From Rhodothermales bacterium (GTDB taxonomy: Bacteria > Bacteroidota > Rhodothermia > Rhodothermales > JAHQVL01), in NCBI GenBank assembly GCA_041391505.1, contig JAWKNW010000013.1, positions 62,001-126,000 on the forward strand: a DNA stretch of 64,000 nt. Direction: 5' to 3'. The stretch's first letter is position 1, and the number at the start of each line of letters is the position of its first letter. Under the pieces are notes generated by a model. It was not told the DNA's origin and ran no database searches. It worked only from the letters and a program-made list of their open reading frames with translations. Made by a program: the position numbers and the translations under genes. Below, in pieces: positions 33,941 to 42,401 of this stretch.

Positions 33941-35100
33941 GCGTATTCCTCGTTCAGGTTCGGAATGTCGACCCAGGCCCGCTTCTTCCACGACTCCATC
34001 GCTTTCTCCGCCAGCTGGACGCCCTTGGCGCCCTCAAGCAGGTCGAGCCGGTAGGGCGCGTCGGTGACGATGTAGCGCAGGAAGAGCTCCCACTGGGCGC
34101 GGAAGGCGTTCGGGTAGGGTTTGTGATCGGGCACGGTGGTCCAGCCGGCGTAAAAGTCGATCGGGTTCGGGATATCCGGATTCCACGTATGCCGGGGCGT
34201 GGCGCCGTAGGGCTGCATCCAGCATTGCTGGAGGCCGGCCACCGCCGAGCCTTTCGTGCCGTCCACCTGCACCGTCAGCAAGTCGTCCCGGCGCGGTCGC
34301 ACGCACCACGACGAATTGAAGTGGGCGATGATGTCGCCCTCCAGTTCGAACGTGGCGTACGCCGCATCGTCGGCGGTGGCGGCGTACGGTTTGCCGTGCT
34401 CGTCCCAGCGGCGCTTGATGTGCGTGGCGCCGAGGCACGACACCGACTTGACGCCGCCGAAGATATTGTCCAGCACGTAGCGCCAGTGGCACAGCATGTC
34501 GACGAGGATGCCGCCCCCGTCCTCCAGCCGGTAGTTCCAGGACGGCCGCTGCGCCGGCACGATGTCGCCCTCGAACACCCAGTACCCGAATTCGCCGCGG
34601 ACCGAGAGGATCTCGCCGAAAAAGCCGCTGTCGATCAGGGTCTTGAGCTTGACGAGTCCGGGCAGATAGAGCTTGTCCTGCACCACGCCGTGTTTGACGC
34701 CGGCCTCCTTCGCGTAGAGATACAGCTCGTACGCCTCTTTCGCCGTCATGGCCGTCGGTTTTTCGCAATAGATGTGCTTGCCGGCCGCGATCGCCATCCG
34801 CACCGCCTCGACACGCCGGGTGGTGGTCTGGGCGTCGAAGTAGACCGGGTAGTTCGGGTCGCTCAGCGTGCTGGCGACGTCGGTGCTCCATGCCGAGATG
34901 CCGGCCTGGCGGGCGAGGTTCTCCAGCTTGACGCTGTTGCGGCCCACGAGCAGCGGCTCCGGCATGATGACGTCGGTCTCATTGATCGGGATGCCGCCGT
35001 CGCGCCGGATGGCCACCAGCGATCGCATCAGGTGCTGGTTGGTGCCCATCCGACCGGTGACGCCGTTCATGATGATGCCGACTTTATGGACGTTTGACAT
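33937..35100 (-). CDS. Gfo/Idh/MocA-family oxidoreductase
   Basis: This 387-residue NAD(P)-dependent oxidoreductase acts on sugars or their derivatives. The Rossmann start is VGIIMNGVTGRMGTNQ and the family EKP motif is CEKPTAMTAKEA; the lysine is the usual catalytic residue. The C-terminal domain holds GGGILVDMLCHWRYVLDN. It is coupled to the SDR (4-bp overlap) and 57 bp after the sugar isomerase gene, so the three look like one catabolic unit. The substrate is unknown. Confidence 0.9.
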   Translation of the reverse strand: MSNVHKVGIIMNGVTGRMGTNQHLMRSLVAIRRDGGIPINETDVIMPEPLLVGRNSVKLENLARQAGISAWSTDVASTLSDPNYPVYFDAQTTTRRVEAVRMAIAAGKHIYCEKPTAMTAKEAYELYLYAKEAGVKHGVVQDKLYLPGLVKLKTLIDSGFFGEILSVRGEFGYWVFEGDIVPAQRPSWNYRLEDGGGILVDMLCHWRYVLDNIFGGVKSVSCLGATHIKRRWDEHGKPYAATADDAAYATFELEGDIIAHFNSSWCVRPRRDDLLTVQVDGTKGSAVAGLQQCWMQPYGATPRHTWNPDIPNPIDFYAGWTTVPDHKPYPNAFRAQWELFLRYIVTDAPYRLDLLEGAKGVQLAEKAMESWKKRAWVDIPNLNEEYA

Positions 35101-35157
35101 GGCGTTGAGGTTGGTTTGGATGCGGGTAATGGCTAGGGAGTGCGTGAGGGGCTGCCG

Positions 35158-35985
35158 TCACACGTGCTGGCGATATGCCTCGACGATGTGGTCGAGAAAC
35201 TGCTGCTGGTCCATCGCCCAGTAGGCGGTGGAGAAGATCTCGACTTCGATGAATCCGTCAAAGCCGGTCTCTTCCACCCAGCCGCGGATCGGGCGGATCG
35301 GGATGCAGCCTTCGCCCATCAGGCCGCGGTCGTTGAGCATGTCGCGCGTCGGCGAGCGCCAGTCGCAGACGTGGAAGGCATGCAGGTGACCCTGCGCGCC
35401 GCACCGGGCGATTTCTTGCTGAAGATGGTTATCCCACCAGAGGTGGTAGACATCGACCGCCACGCCGACATGGTCGTCGCCGATGGCCTCGGCGAGGTCG
35501 TTGGCCTGCTCAAGGGTCACCACGGCAGAGCGCGTATCGGCGTACATCGGATGGAGCGGCTCGATCGCCAGCTTCACGCCGGCCGCGCGCGCGTGGGGCA
35601 GCACCGCCTCGATCCCCTCCTGAATCTGCCGGCGCGACGCGTCGAGGGACTGCCCGATGGCCGCGCCGCACACGAGCACCACGAGCGGCGCCCCGAGCGC
35701 GGCGGCCTCGTCGACGATGCGCCGGTTCTCGTCGATGGCGCGTTCCCGGTCCGCCGCATCCAGCGCGGGGAAAAACCCGCCTCGGACGAGCGATACGATC
35801 GACAGCCCGGCCTCCCGGATGCGCCGGCCCGTATCGGTCGCCGATCGCCCGTCGAGCGCGTCGCGCCAGACCGAGATGCCGCCGACGCCCGCCCGGGCAT
35901 AGGCGTCCATCGCCGTTTCAATGGGCCACGGTTTGGTCGTGATGGTATGGATGCAAAGCCGGCTGAGTGCGGGGGCGTCGGACAT
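35158..35985 (-). CDS. Sugar phosphate isomerase/epimerase-like TIM-barrel protein
   Basis: This 275-residue protein belongs to the xylose-isomerase-like TIM barrel family (AP endonuclease 2 superfamily). Metal-ligand candidates are the Glu in LAIEPLHPMYADTR, the Asp in VGVAVDVYHLWWD, the His in HLHAFHVCDW and the late Glu in GFIEVEIFS. Members isomerise or epimerise ketoses, dehydrate inositol compounds, or process rare sugars. It lies between the GH88 gene and the Gfo/Idh/MocA gene on one strand, which supports a role in a secreted-polysaccharide or uronate pathway. Confidence 0.87.
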   Translation of the reverse strand: MSDAPALSRLCIHTITTKPWPIETAMDAYARAGVGGISVWRDALDGRSATDTGRRIREAGLSIVSLVRGGFFPALDAADRERAIDENRRIVDEAAALGAPLVVLVCGAAIGQSLDASRRQIQEGIEAVLPHARAAGVKLAIEPLHPMYADTRSAVVTLEQANDLAEAIGDDHVGVAVDVYHLWWDNHLQQEIARCGAQGHLHAFHVCDWRSPTRDMLNDRGLMGEGCIPIRPIRGWVEETGFDGFIEVEIFSTAYWAMDQQQFLDHIVEAYRQHV

Positions 35986-36038
35986 GTCTCGGAGGAACTA
36001 GTCAGGGGCGATTCAACAAACGGGGCGCGCGACGCGCA

Positions 36039-37421
36039 TCATGCCGATATCCGGAAAAACGTCAGATACGGTTTCTTTTCGGCCAGGCGCTGGACGTAAA
36101 GCGCGAGTTCTCGCAGGTGGTAGTCGCCCCACATGCACGATTCGCCCCGGGGCACGCCGTCGGCATCGGGCGCATGATCCCAGCCGTTCGGGCGGTGGTA
36201 CACGGCGTGCAGGAGCAGGCCTTCGTGACGGGCGTCTTCGCTGAGGTAGGGCGCCTGCATGAGGGTCTTGAGCACGGTGAGGCCGGCCTGGAGGTACCGA
36301 TCGCCGGCGCCGGCGTCCTTGCCGTTGAGGTAGGCGCCGAGCCGAAGCAGACCCTGCGCCGTGATCGCGGCGGCCGAACTGTCGACCGGCTCCTGGTGGT
36401 TGAACGGATCGGCCGGCCGGCTCAGGTAGTCGCCCAGGCGCTCCAGGCCAGGGGCCCCGGTATCCCAGTACGGCACCCCGCAGGTGGGGGTATGCTCGAG
36501 GTAGAAGTCGGCCGTGGCGCGGGCGGTACGCAGCATGAGAGCCTCGACCTCGGCGCGGCCGCCGTAGGGCGCCAGCGCGTCGTCCGGCAGGGTCGCGAAA
36601 TACTCGAGCTGTTCGGCGTAGCCGCAGACGATCCAGGCGAGGCCGCGCGTCCAGGTGGAAAAGGGCGTATAGCCCTGCTGGGTGCTCGCGCAGCGGTACC
36701 GGTGGTCGTTGAGGTTAAAGATGCTTTCGTGGACGACTCGGCCGGGGATATCGTAATGATCGCGGCCTTCGCCGAAGTAGACGTTGTAGCGCGACGTGCT
36801 CCGTAAGTGCCCGATCGCGCGCCCCAACAGGCTGATCTTCCCGTCGTTTTCGCCCATGAGCGCGTGCCCGAGCCGGTCCGCCAGCACGAGCGCGCGGAGG
36901 GAGCGGACGGTATCGGAAAACAGGGAATGGGGGCCGTTGAAGGAGTAGATGTAGCCGCCGGTGTCCGGCAGGGTCGTCCATCGCGCCGCCTGGACGGCTC
37001 CGGAGCATTTGAGTGCGAGTTCGTAGAAACGGCGCTCCCACGCGTCGGCCGGCAGCCGGGATTCGCTCATCAGGCGGAGCAGGTTGCCGTAGGTGCTGAC
37101 GTTGTTGAACCCGTGATCGTGCACCCCGATATGGGTCACGTGCGAGGCCATGTGGTCGACGGTCTGCCGCCGGCCCATCTCCAGAAAGCGCTCCTCGCCC
37201 GTCGCATCGAACTGCAGAATGGCGCCGCCAAACTGAAAGCCCTGCGTCCACTCCGTCCAGCCGCGCGCCGTGTAGCGTCCGTTGATGGTGAAGACGGGTG
37301 CGCCGCGGGACACGTCGAACGAGGCGGCGATACGGTCGATTTTGTCGGCGGAGAGGGCCCACATGCGCTGGATGGCCGGCAGCAGCGCGGAGGGCGTCAG
37401 GGCGTCGTCTATCTGGATCAC
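36039..37421 (-). CDS. GH88-type unsaturated glucuronyl hydrolase
   Basis: This 460-residue (alpha/alpha)6-barrel protein resembles GH88 hydrolases, which release 4,5-unsaturated uronic acids from oligosaccharides made by polysaccharide lyases. Visible features are WTEWTQGFQFGGAILQF, HDHGFNN, TPFSTWTRGLAWIV, VDSSAAAITAQGLLRL and RGESCMWGDYHL. No signal peptide is evident. I place the start at a GTG (37421, MIQIDDALT) because an ATG at 37586 would translate a 7-bp repeat array into low-complexity sequence. If that array is translated, its 7-bp unit would make the frame sensitive to copy number. Confidence 0.85.
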   Translation of the reverse strand: MIQIDDALTPSALLPAIQRMWALSADKIDRIAASFDVSRGAPVFTINGRYTARGWTEWTQGFQFGGAILQFDATGEERFLEMGRRQTVDHMASHVTHIGVHDHGFNNVSTYGNLLRLMSESRLPADAWERRFYELALKCSGAVQAARWTTLPDTGGYIYSFNGPHSLFSDTVRSLRALVLADRLGHALMGENDGKISLLGRAIGHLRSTSRYNVYFGEGRDHYDIPGRVVHESIFNLNDHRYRCASTQQGYTPFSTWTRGLAWIVCGYAEQLEYFATLPDDALAPYGGRAEVEALMLRTARATADFYLEHTPTCGVPYWDTGAPGLERLGDYLSRPADPFNHQEPVDSSAAAITAQGLLRLGAYLNGKDAGAGDRYLQAGLTVLKTLMQAPYLSEDARHEGLLLHAVYHRPNGWDHAPDADGVPRGESCMWGDYHLRELALYVQRLAEKKPYLTFFRISA

Positions 37422-37442
37422 GGCGTGGCGTTGGGAGGGTTG

Positions 37443-37562
37443 GGGAGGGGGATGCGGGATGCAGGATGCAGGATGCGGGATGCTGGGTACGTCCCAATGA
37501 CCAGTGACGGATGACCGATGCCCAGTGACCGATGCCCAGTGACCGATGCCCATCTCCCACCA
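37443..37562. repeat. 7-bp tandem repeat array upstream of the GH88 gene
   Basis: From 37451 the sequence reads as 15 or more consecutive heptads in one phase. There are five GATGCxG units (37451-37485), a central GGTACGT (37486-37492), then units ending in ATG or GTG (CCCAATG, ACCAGTG, ACGGATG, ACCGATG, CCCAGTG and repeats) to about 37548. A short dyad is centred on the GGTACGT unit (TGGG/CCCA arms). The GATGCAG units are shared with the array at 44.3 kb. It lies between divergent genes, in the GH88 leader. Confidence 0.85.
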
Positions 37563-37649
37563 CTTCTTGCGGCCGCGAATATACATAATATTGGCCGGTG
37601 TTTCTTAAGTTGGCGTTTCCGTCGGATTAAACCTTAGCGAAGATCAGCC

Positions 37650-40600
37650 ATGCGCCCCCGTACCGTGTTAACCGTTATTGCAATAGGCCTTATCGGATTC
37701 TCGTGCAAGAAGCCGGAAGTCGTCAACGAATATGGCCTCGTCGTCAAGACAGTCGGGGAGACCCTGACGCCGGAACAGCACCGTGAAATCCAGCATGCCC
37801 TCGATGGCCTCGAAGTGGCGCCCGGTCTCGAGGCGACGCTGTTTGCCGCGGAGCCGATGCTGGCGAATCCGACGAATATCGACATCGACGCGCGCGGCAG
37901 GGTATGGGTCTGCGAAGGGATCAACTACCGGCCCCATCTGAATCCCCAGAATCCCGTGCGCGAGGAAAAAGAGCGCATCCTCATCCTTGAGGACACGGAC
38001 GGAGACGGCGTGGCCGATTCGCGCAAGGTCTTTTATGAAGGCACCGACATCAACGCCGCGATCGGAATCGCCGTGTTCGGCAACCGGGTGTTCGTTTCGG
38101 TGAGTCCGAACGTTTTTGTGTTTACCGATGAAGATGGGGACGATCGGGCGGACAAGAAGGAGGTGCTGTTCTCCGGCATCAAGGGCGTCCAGCACGACCA
38201 CGGCGTCCATGCGTTCACGTTCGGACCGGACGGCCGGCTCTATTTTAATTTCGGCAACGCCGGCGAGCAGCTACTCGATGCCGACGGGAAGCCCATCGTG
38301 GATGCCTCCGGCGAGGAGGTCGTGGGCGACGGCAATCCGTATCGCCAGGGCATGGTGTTCCGGATGAATCCGGACGGGTCGGACTTCGAGGTGGTTGGCC
38401 ATAACTTCCGCAACAACTACGAGGTGGTGGTCGACGCCTTCGGTACGTTGTGGCAGTCGGACAACGACGACGACGGCAACCGGGGCACGCGGATCAACTT
38501 TGTGATGGAGTACGGGAATTACGGCTTCCGGGATGAGATGACCGGCGCCGACTGGCGGCAGCGGCGCACGGGATGGGAAGACGAGATTCCGCTGCGCCAC
38601 TGGCACCTGAACGATCCGGGCGTGGTGCCGAACCTGTTGCAGACCGGCGCCGGCTCGCCGACCGGCATGGCGATGTACGAGGGGCGGCTCCTGCCGGAGG
38701 TCTTCTGGGATCAGATGATCCACACCGACGCCGGCCCGAACGTCGTGCGTTCGTACCCGGTCAAAAAATCCGGCGCCGGTTACTCCGCCGAGATCGTCAA
38801 CATCCTGAAGGGAACGCACGATCAATGGTTCAGGCCATCGGATGTCGCCGTGGCGCCCGACGGGTCGCTGATCGTGGCCGACTGGTACGACCCGGGTGTC
38901 GGAGGGCACCACGTGGGCGACCTCGAAAAAGGCCGGCTCTACCGCATTGCGCCCCCGGGCTCCCGGTACGCGGTCCCGAAGGTCGACCTGATCACGCCCG
39001 AGTCAGCCGTTATTGCATTAAAAAGTCCTAATGTGGCCACGCGGTATCTGGCGTGGAACGCGCTCCACGACATGGGCGCGGCGGCCGAACCCGCGCTGAC
39101 GCGGATGCTCGACGACCCGAATCCGCGCATGCAGGCCCGCGCTCTGTGGCTCCTCGGGCAGATCGACAATCAGGGGTCGGCGACCGTCGAACGCGCGCTG
39201 GCGGATGAGAACGAAGACATCCGTATCGCCGGTCTGCGGCTCGCGCGGCAGCTGGATCTCGATCTCATCCCCTATATCCGCCAGCTGGCGGACGACCCAT
39301 CCGCCCAGATCCGTCGGGAAGCGGCGATCGCGTTGCGGCACAATACCTCGCCCGAGGCGCCGGCGCTCTGGGCCCGTCTGGCCTCGCACCACGACGGTGC
39401 GGATCGGTGGTATCTGGAGGCGCTCGGGATTGCGGCGGACCGCCAGTGGGATGCCTTTTTTGGCGCCTGGCGCGAGCAGAATCTCGAAAACTGGGATACG
39501 CCCGCCGGCCGCGACATCGTCTGGCGTTCCCGCGCCGAAGCCGCGCTGCCGATGCTGTCGGAGTTGATCCTCTCGCCCAAAACATCGGACACCGAGCGGC
39601 TCCGTTATTTCCGCGCGCTCGATTTCCACCCGGACAGTCCGGCCAAGTCGGGGCTGCTCACCGGGCTTCTGGCCGCGAATCATGCCGATCAGCTCGGGAT
39701 TCGCGTGCTCGCGCTCCAGCATCTCGCCGGCGACGACGCCCTGAAGCAGCCGGCGACGCGGAAGGCCATCTATGCCACACTCGATGAGGTGCGCGGCACG
39801 CGCGCGTTCCTCGATATGGTCGATCGCTTTAAGCTCGCGGATCAGGGTGAGACGCTGTTCGCCATGGCGCTGGACAATCCGGGAGAGGAACTCGGCAAGG
39901 ATGCCGGCCGCATCCTGATCGATCTGGGCGGCCGTGAACGGATCCTTTCTGCGATCGCAACGGCGGATGCGGAGCGGGCTTCCGCCATTATCGCCATGCT
40001 GGGCGGCGTGGGCTCGGGCGGATCGCGCGGCACGCTCGAGGCCATCTTCATGGACAAAAAACTGCCGCTTGATGTACGCCGGCGCGCACTGGAACGGTTC
40101 GGGCCGGGCTGGCAGGGAGAAAACCGCATGCTGGCCCTGCTCGAGGCGGGCACGTTTCCGGAAGAACTCAACGCGACGGCCTCCAGCATCCTGTTCGCCT
40201 CGAACGACAGCCGTCGGCGCGTCGGGGCCGAAAAGTACTTTACCCCGCCGGCCGGGACGGGCGGCGAGCCGCTGCCGGCCATCGACGAACTGGTCGACCT
40301 GCAGGGCGATGCCGCCGCCGGGGCGGACGTGTTCGCCACGATGTGCAGCACCTGCCACGTCGTCCATGGCGAGGGCGTCGATTTCGGCCCAGGTCTCTCC
40401 GAAATCGGCGACAAACTCACGCCGGAGGCGCTCTACACGGCCATCCTCTTCCCCGACGCCGGCATCGGCTTCGGCTACGAGGGGTATGTTTTGAAACTCA
40501 AAGACGGGAGCGAAGCGGCGGGATACATCCTGAACCAGTCGGGAGACGAAATCCGGCTTCGGGAAGTCGGCGGGCGGACGAACAGCTACTCCGTGACCGA

Positions 40601-40727
40601 TGTAGCGAGCAAGGAGGCCATGGGCCAGTCCCTGATGCCGGCGCTCGGACGCACGCTGTCACGCGAGCAACTGGTGAACCTGGTCGCCTATCTGGGTACG
40701 CTGAAAGCGATGGGGGAAAGTGATTAG
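37650..40727 (+). CDS. PVC-type multidomain haem-binding lipoprotein (beta-propeller, HEAT repeats, cytochrome c)
   Basis: This 1025-residue lipoprotein (lipobox GFSC, then KK) begins with a sugar-dehydrogenase-like beta-propeller (ANPTNIDIDARGRVWVCEG, EDTDGDGVADS, GPDGRLYFNFGN) over about residues 50-440. HEAT-like repeats follow (about 450-860). A cytochrome c-type domain with one haem motif CSTCH (near residue 899) comes next. This architecture is common in Planctomycetes and Verrucomicrobia as PVC-type haem-binding or membrane-bound dehydrogenase proteins. It probably oxidises a sugar or alcohol at the outer surface and passes electrons to haem; the substrate is unknown. Its stop codon lies inside a 7-bp repeat array. 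Confidence 0.88.
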   Translation: MRPRTVLTVIAIGLIGFSCKKPEVVNEYGLVVKTVGETLTPEQHREIQHALDGLEVAPGLEATLFAAEPMLANPTNIDIDARGRVWVCEGINYRPHLNPQNPVREEKERILILEDTDGDGVADSRKVFYEGTDINAAIGIAVFGNRVFVSVSPNVFVFTDEDGDDRADKKEVLFSGIKGVQHDHGVHAFTFGPDGRLYFNFGNAGEQLLDADGKPIVDASGEEVVGDGNPYRQGMVFRMNPDGSDFEVVGHNFRNNYEVVVDAFGTLWQSDNDDDGNRGTRINFVMEYGNYGFRDEMTGADWRQRRTGWEDEIPLRHWHLNDPGVVPNLLQTGAGSPTGMAMYEGRLLPEVFWDQMIHTDAGPNVVRSYPVKKSGAGYSAEIVNILKGTHDQWFRPSDVAVAPDGSLIVADWYDPGVGGHHVGDLEKGRLYRIAPPGSRYAVPKVDLITPESAVIALKSPNVATRYLAWNALHDMGAAAEPALTRMLDDPNPRMQARALWLLGQIDNQGSATVERALADENEDIRIAGLRLARQLDLDLIPYIRQLADDPSAQIRREAAIALRHNTSPEAPALWARLASHHDGADRWYLEALGIAADRQWDAFFGAWREQNLENWDTPAGRDIVWRSRAEAALPMLSELILSPKTSDTERLRYFRALDFHPDSPAKSGLLTGLLAANHADQLGIRVLALQHLAGDDALKQPATRKAIYATLDEVRGTRAFLDMVDRFKLADQGETLFAMALDNPGEELGKDAGRILIDLGGRERILSAIATADAERASAIIAMLGGVGSGGSRGTLEAIFMDKKLPLDVRRRALERFGPGWQGENRMLALLEAGTFPEELNATASSILFASNDSRRRVGAEKYFTPPAGTGGEPLPAIDELVDLQGDAAAGADVFATMCSTCHVVHGEGVDFGPGLSEIGDKLTPEALYTAILFPDAGIGFGYEGYVLKLKDGSEAAGYILNQSGDEIRLREVGGRTNSYSVTDVASKEAMGQSLMPALGRTLSREQLVNLVAYLGTLKAMGESD

Positions 40728-40918
40728 CGATTATAGAACAAGGATTAGCGATTGGTGAGGGGAAGCGTTTTGCGATTCCCTGGTCGCTGCTCAATGATCT
40801 GGCGATTAGCGATTATAGAACAAGGATTAGCGATTGGTGAGGGGAGGCGTTTTGCGATGATCGATTTTGCCTTTTGCGATAATTCCCCTCTCTATTCTTT
40901 AATCGCTAATCGCTAATC
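40722..40918. repeat. 7-bp repeat array with 55-bp direct duplication between convergent genes
   Basis: A 55-bp unit at 40722-40776 recurs at 40804-40858 with one mismatch. It is made of heptads that mostly begin GA: GATTAGC, GATTATA, GAACAAG, GATTAGC, GATTGGT, GAGGGGA. At the far end, GCTAATC occurs twice (40905-40918), the reverse complement of GATTAGC, so the ends can pair. The first GATTAGC contains the TAG stop of the haem lipoprotein (40725-40727). The last GCTAATC overlaps the stop of the convergent sugar transferase (40917-40919). Confidence 0.9.
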
Positions 40919-41576
40919 AATACGCTCCCTGGCGGGTGAGCACGACGCCGATGGTGCGGACGATGATCTGCAGGTCGAGCGAGAGCGACCAGTTGCGCAC
41001 GTAGTAGGGATCCCACTGCTTCATGCCTTCGATGCCTGAGTCGCTGCGGCCCGACACCTGCCAGAGCCCGGTGATGCCCGGCTTGACGGCTTTGCGCAGC
41101 TCGCGGACTTCCGTGGGGAGCGCATCCTGGTGGTACGCCGGCAGCGGACGCGGACCGACCATGACCATGTCGCCGATGAGCACGTTGACGAGCTGCGGCA
41201 GCTCGTCCAGGCTCGTACGGCGCAGCAGCGCGCCGATGCGGGTGATGCGCGGGTCCTTGCGGAGCTTGAAGAACGTTTCCCACTCTTCACGGAGCGCCGC
41301 ATCGTTTTCCAGGGCCTGTTTCAATACGGCTTCGGCGTTCGGCACCATGGTGCGGAACTTGAAGGTGCGGAATACACGGCCGTCCTTGCCCACCCGCTCC
41401 TGCAGAAAAATGGGATTCTTGCGGTCTTCGATCAGGATCGCGAAGTAGATCGCCGCGCAGATGGGAAGCCAGAAAGGCATCGAAACCAGCACGACGACGA
41501 CGTCGATGAGCTGCTTGAGCGCCTGCTTGGCTTTGGAGTGGCGTACGGTAAGCGCGGTGCGTTCGGAAGTGGACAT
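40917..41576 (-). CDS. Polyprenyl-phosphate sugar-1-phosphate transferase (exopolysaccharide/O-antigen initiation type)
   Basis: This 219-residue enzyme has one N-terminal membrane hairpin (LIDVVVVLVSMPFWLPICAAI) and the bacterial sugar transferase domain. Family motifs are FKFRTMVPNAE, TSLDELPQLVNVLIGDM, VGPRPLPAYH and VKPGITGLWQVSGRSD. It transfers a sugar phosphate to undecaprenyl phosphate to start a glycan repeat unit. It lacks the long N-terminal region of WbaP-type proteins. No other polysaccharide genes are adjacent, which is unusual. Start 41576 (MSTSERTAL) is preferred over 41726. Confidence 0.92.
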   Translation of the reverse strand: MSTSERTALTVRHSKAKQALKQLIDVVVVLVSMPFWLPICAAIYFAILIEDRKNPIFLQERVGKDGRVFRTFKFRTMVPNAEAVLKQALENDAALREEWETFFKLRKDPRITRIGALLRRTSLDELPQLVNVLIGDMVMVGPRPLPAYHQDALPTEVRELRKAVKPGITGLWQVSGRSDSGIEGMKQWDPYYVRNWSLSLDLQIIVRTIGVVLTRQGAY

Positions 41577-41887
41577 CGGGGCAGAGGGGGGTTGTTGCCG
41601 TTGACGTGGGTAAATTACCTCAACGGCCGGCCCCGCCGGTGCGTCTGCCGCGCAGCCGCTATGGTCGAATGCGCGCCGCCATGGGGCCCTGTTGGCGCAC
41701 CCCCTGCGTCCTCTGGCGTGCGCCACGGCGCCGGATGGCGCATTTCCTCCGAGTGCGCTTAATTACCTGCGACGGAAGAAGGGAACCGGGGAACGCGAAA
41801 CGCGCTCAAGCCGCCCATTTTTCGACAGGACATCCCGCCGCCCACATCCCCTTCTTTATGATGCGCTAACCCAGCCGCTCCATCCAC
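41577..41887. other. Intergenic region between divergent genes
   Basis: These 311 bases separate the sugar transferase from the small membrane protein and should hold both promoters. The word AATTACCT occurs at 41613-41620 and 41761-41768, in both cases followed three bases later by ACGG (148-bp spacing). Two copies of such a word in a divergent promoter region could be a regulator site, but no known operator is recognisable. No gene is seen. Confidence 0.35.
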
Positions 41888-42256
41888 TTGAACGTCCATC
41901 AGCGCCATACCCTGCTCGCCGGCTTCCTGATCGCTATCGGGATGCTCCTTTTTCCTCCGCAACGCATCGCGACGGTATCGAACAGCGCTTACACAGACGA
42001 CGCCGAGCCGGGAGCCGGCGTCTCGCTGACGTACCGGTTTCTTTTCGCTGAATCGTTCCGGTTCGACGAACACAGTACGGCCGAGTCCATCGGCATCGAA
42101 TGGCCGGTTCTCCGCTTGCAGCTTCAGTGGCTTGCGCTGATTACGTTGCTTTTGCTGGTCTATTTTCGCAACCGCAACCGGGGAGGCGGCGACGACAGCG
42201 AAGACCGCCCGGCCGAACCCGCGCCGGCGCCGGAAGCCGATCTGATTGCCGGATAA
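41888..42256 (+). CDS. Small membrane protein of unknown function
   Basis: This 122-residue protein has two hydrophobic segments (LLAGFLIAIGMLLF near the start; LQWLALITLLLLVYF near residue 80) separated by a polar, probably periplasmic, loop. A Pro/Ala/Glu-rich C-terminal tail follows a basic RNRNRGG stretch, as expected for a cytoplasmic end. The only good start is TTG at 41888. I do not recognise the family. The downstream hydrolase starts 145 bp later. Confidence 0.6.
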   Translation: MNVHQRHTLLAGFLIAIGMLLFPPQRIATVSNSAYTDDAEPGAGVSLTYRFLFAESFRFDEHSTAESIGIEWPVLRLQLQWLALITLLLLVYFRNRNRGGGDDSEDRPAEPAPAPEADLIAG

Positions 42257-42401
42257 ATCCATCGCCAGCCCGGGCCGCAAAGCCTCCACGCGGTTTGTTG
42301 CGACGCAGGGGGCACTGGCGGCCCAGATTTGCGCATGGGGATATATCTGGCATGTCGGTAACGACTGCGTGCATTGCTGTGGAACGAACGCCTTAACGCA
42401 T

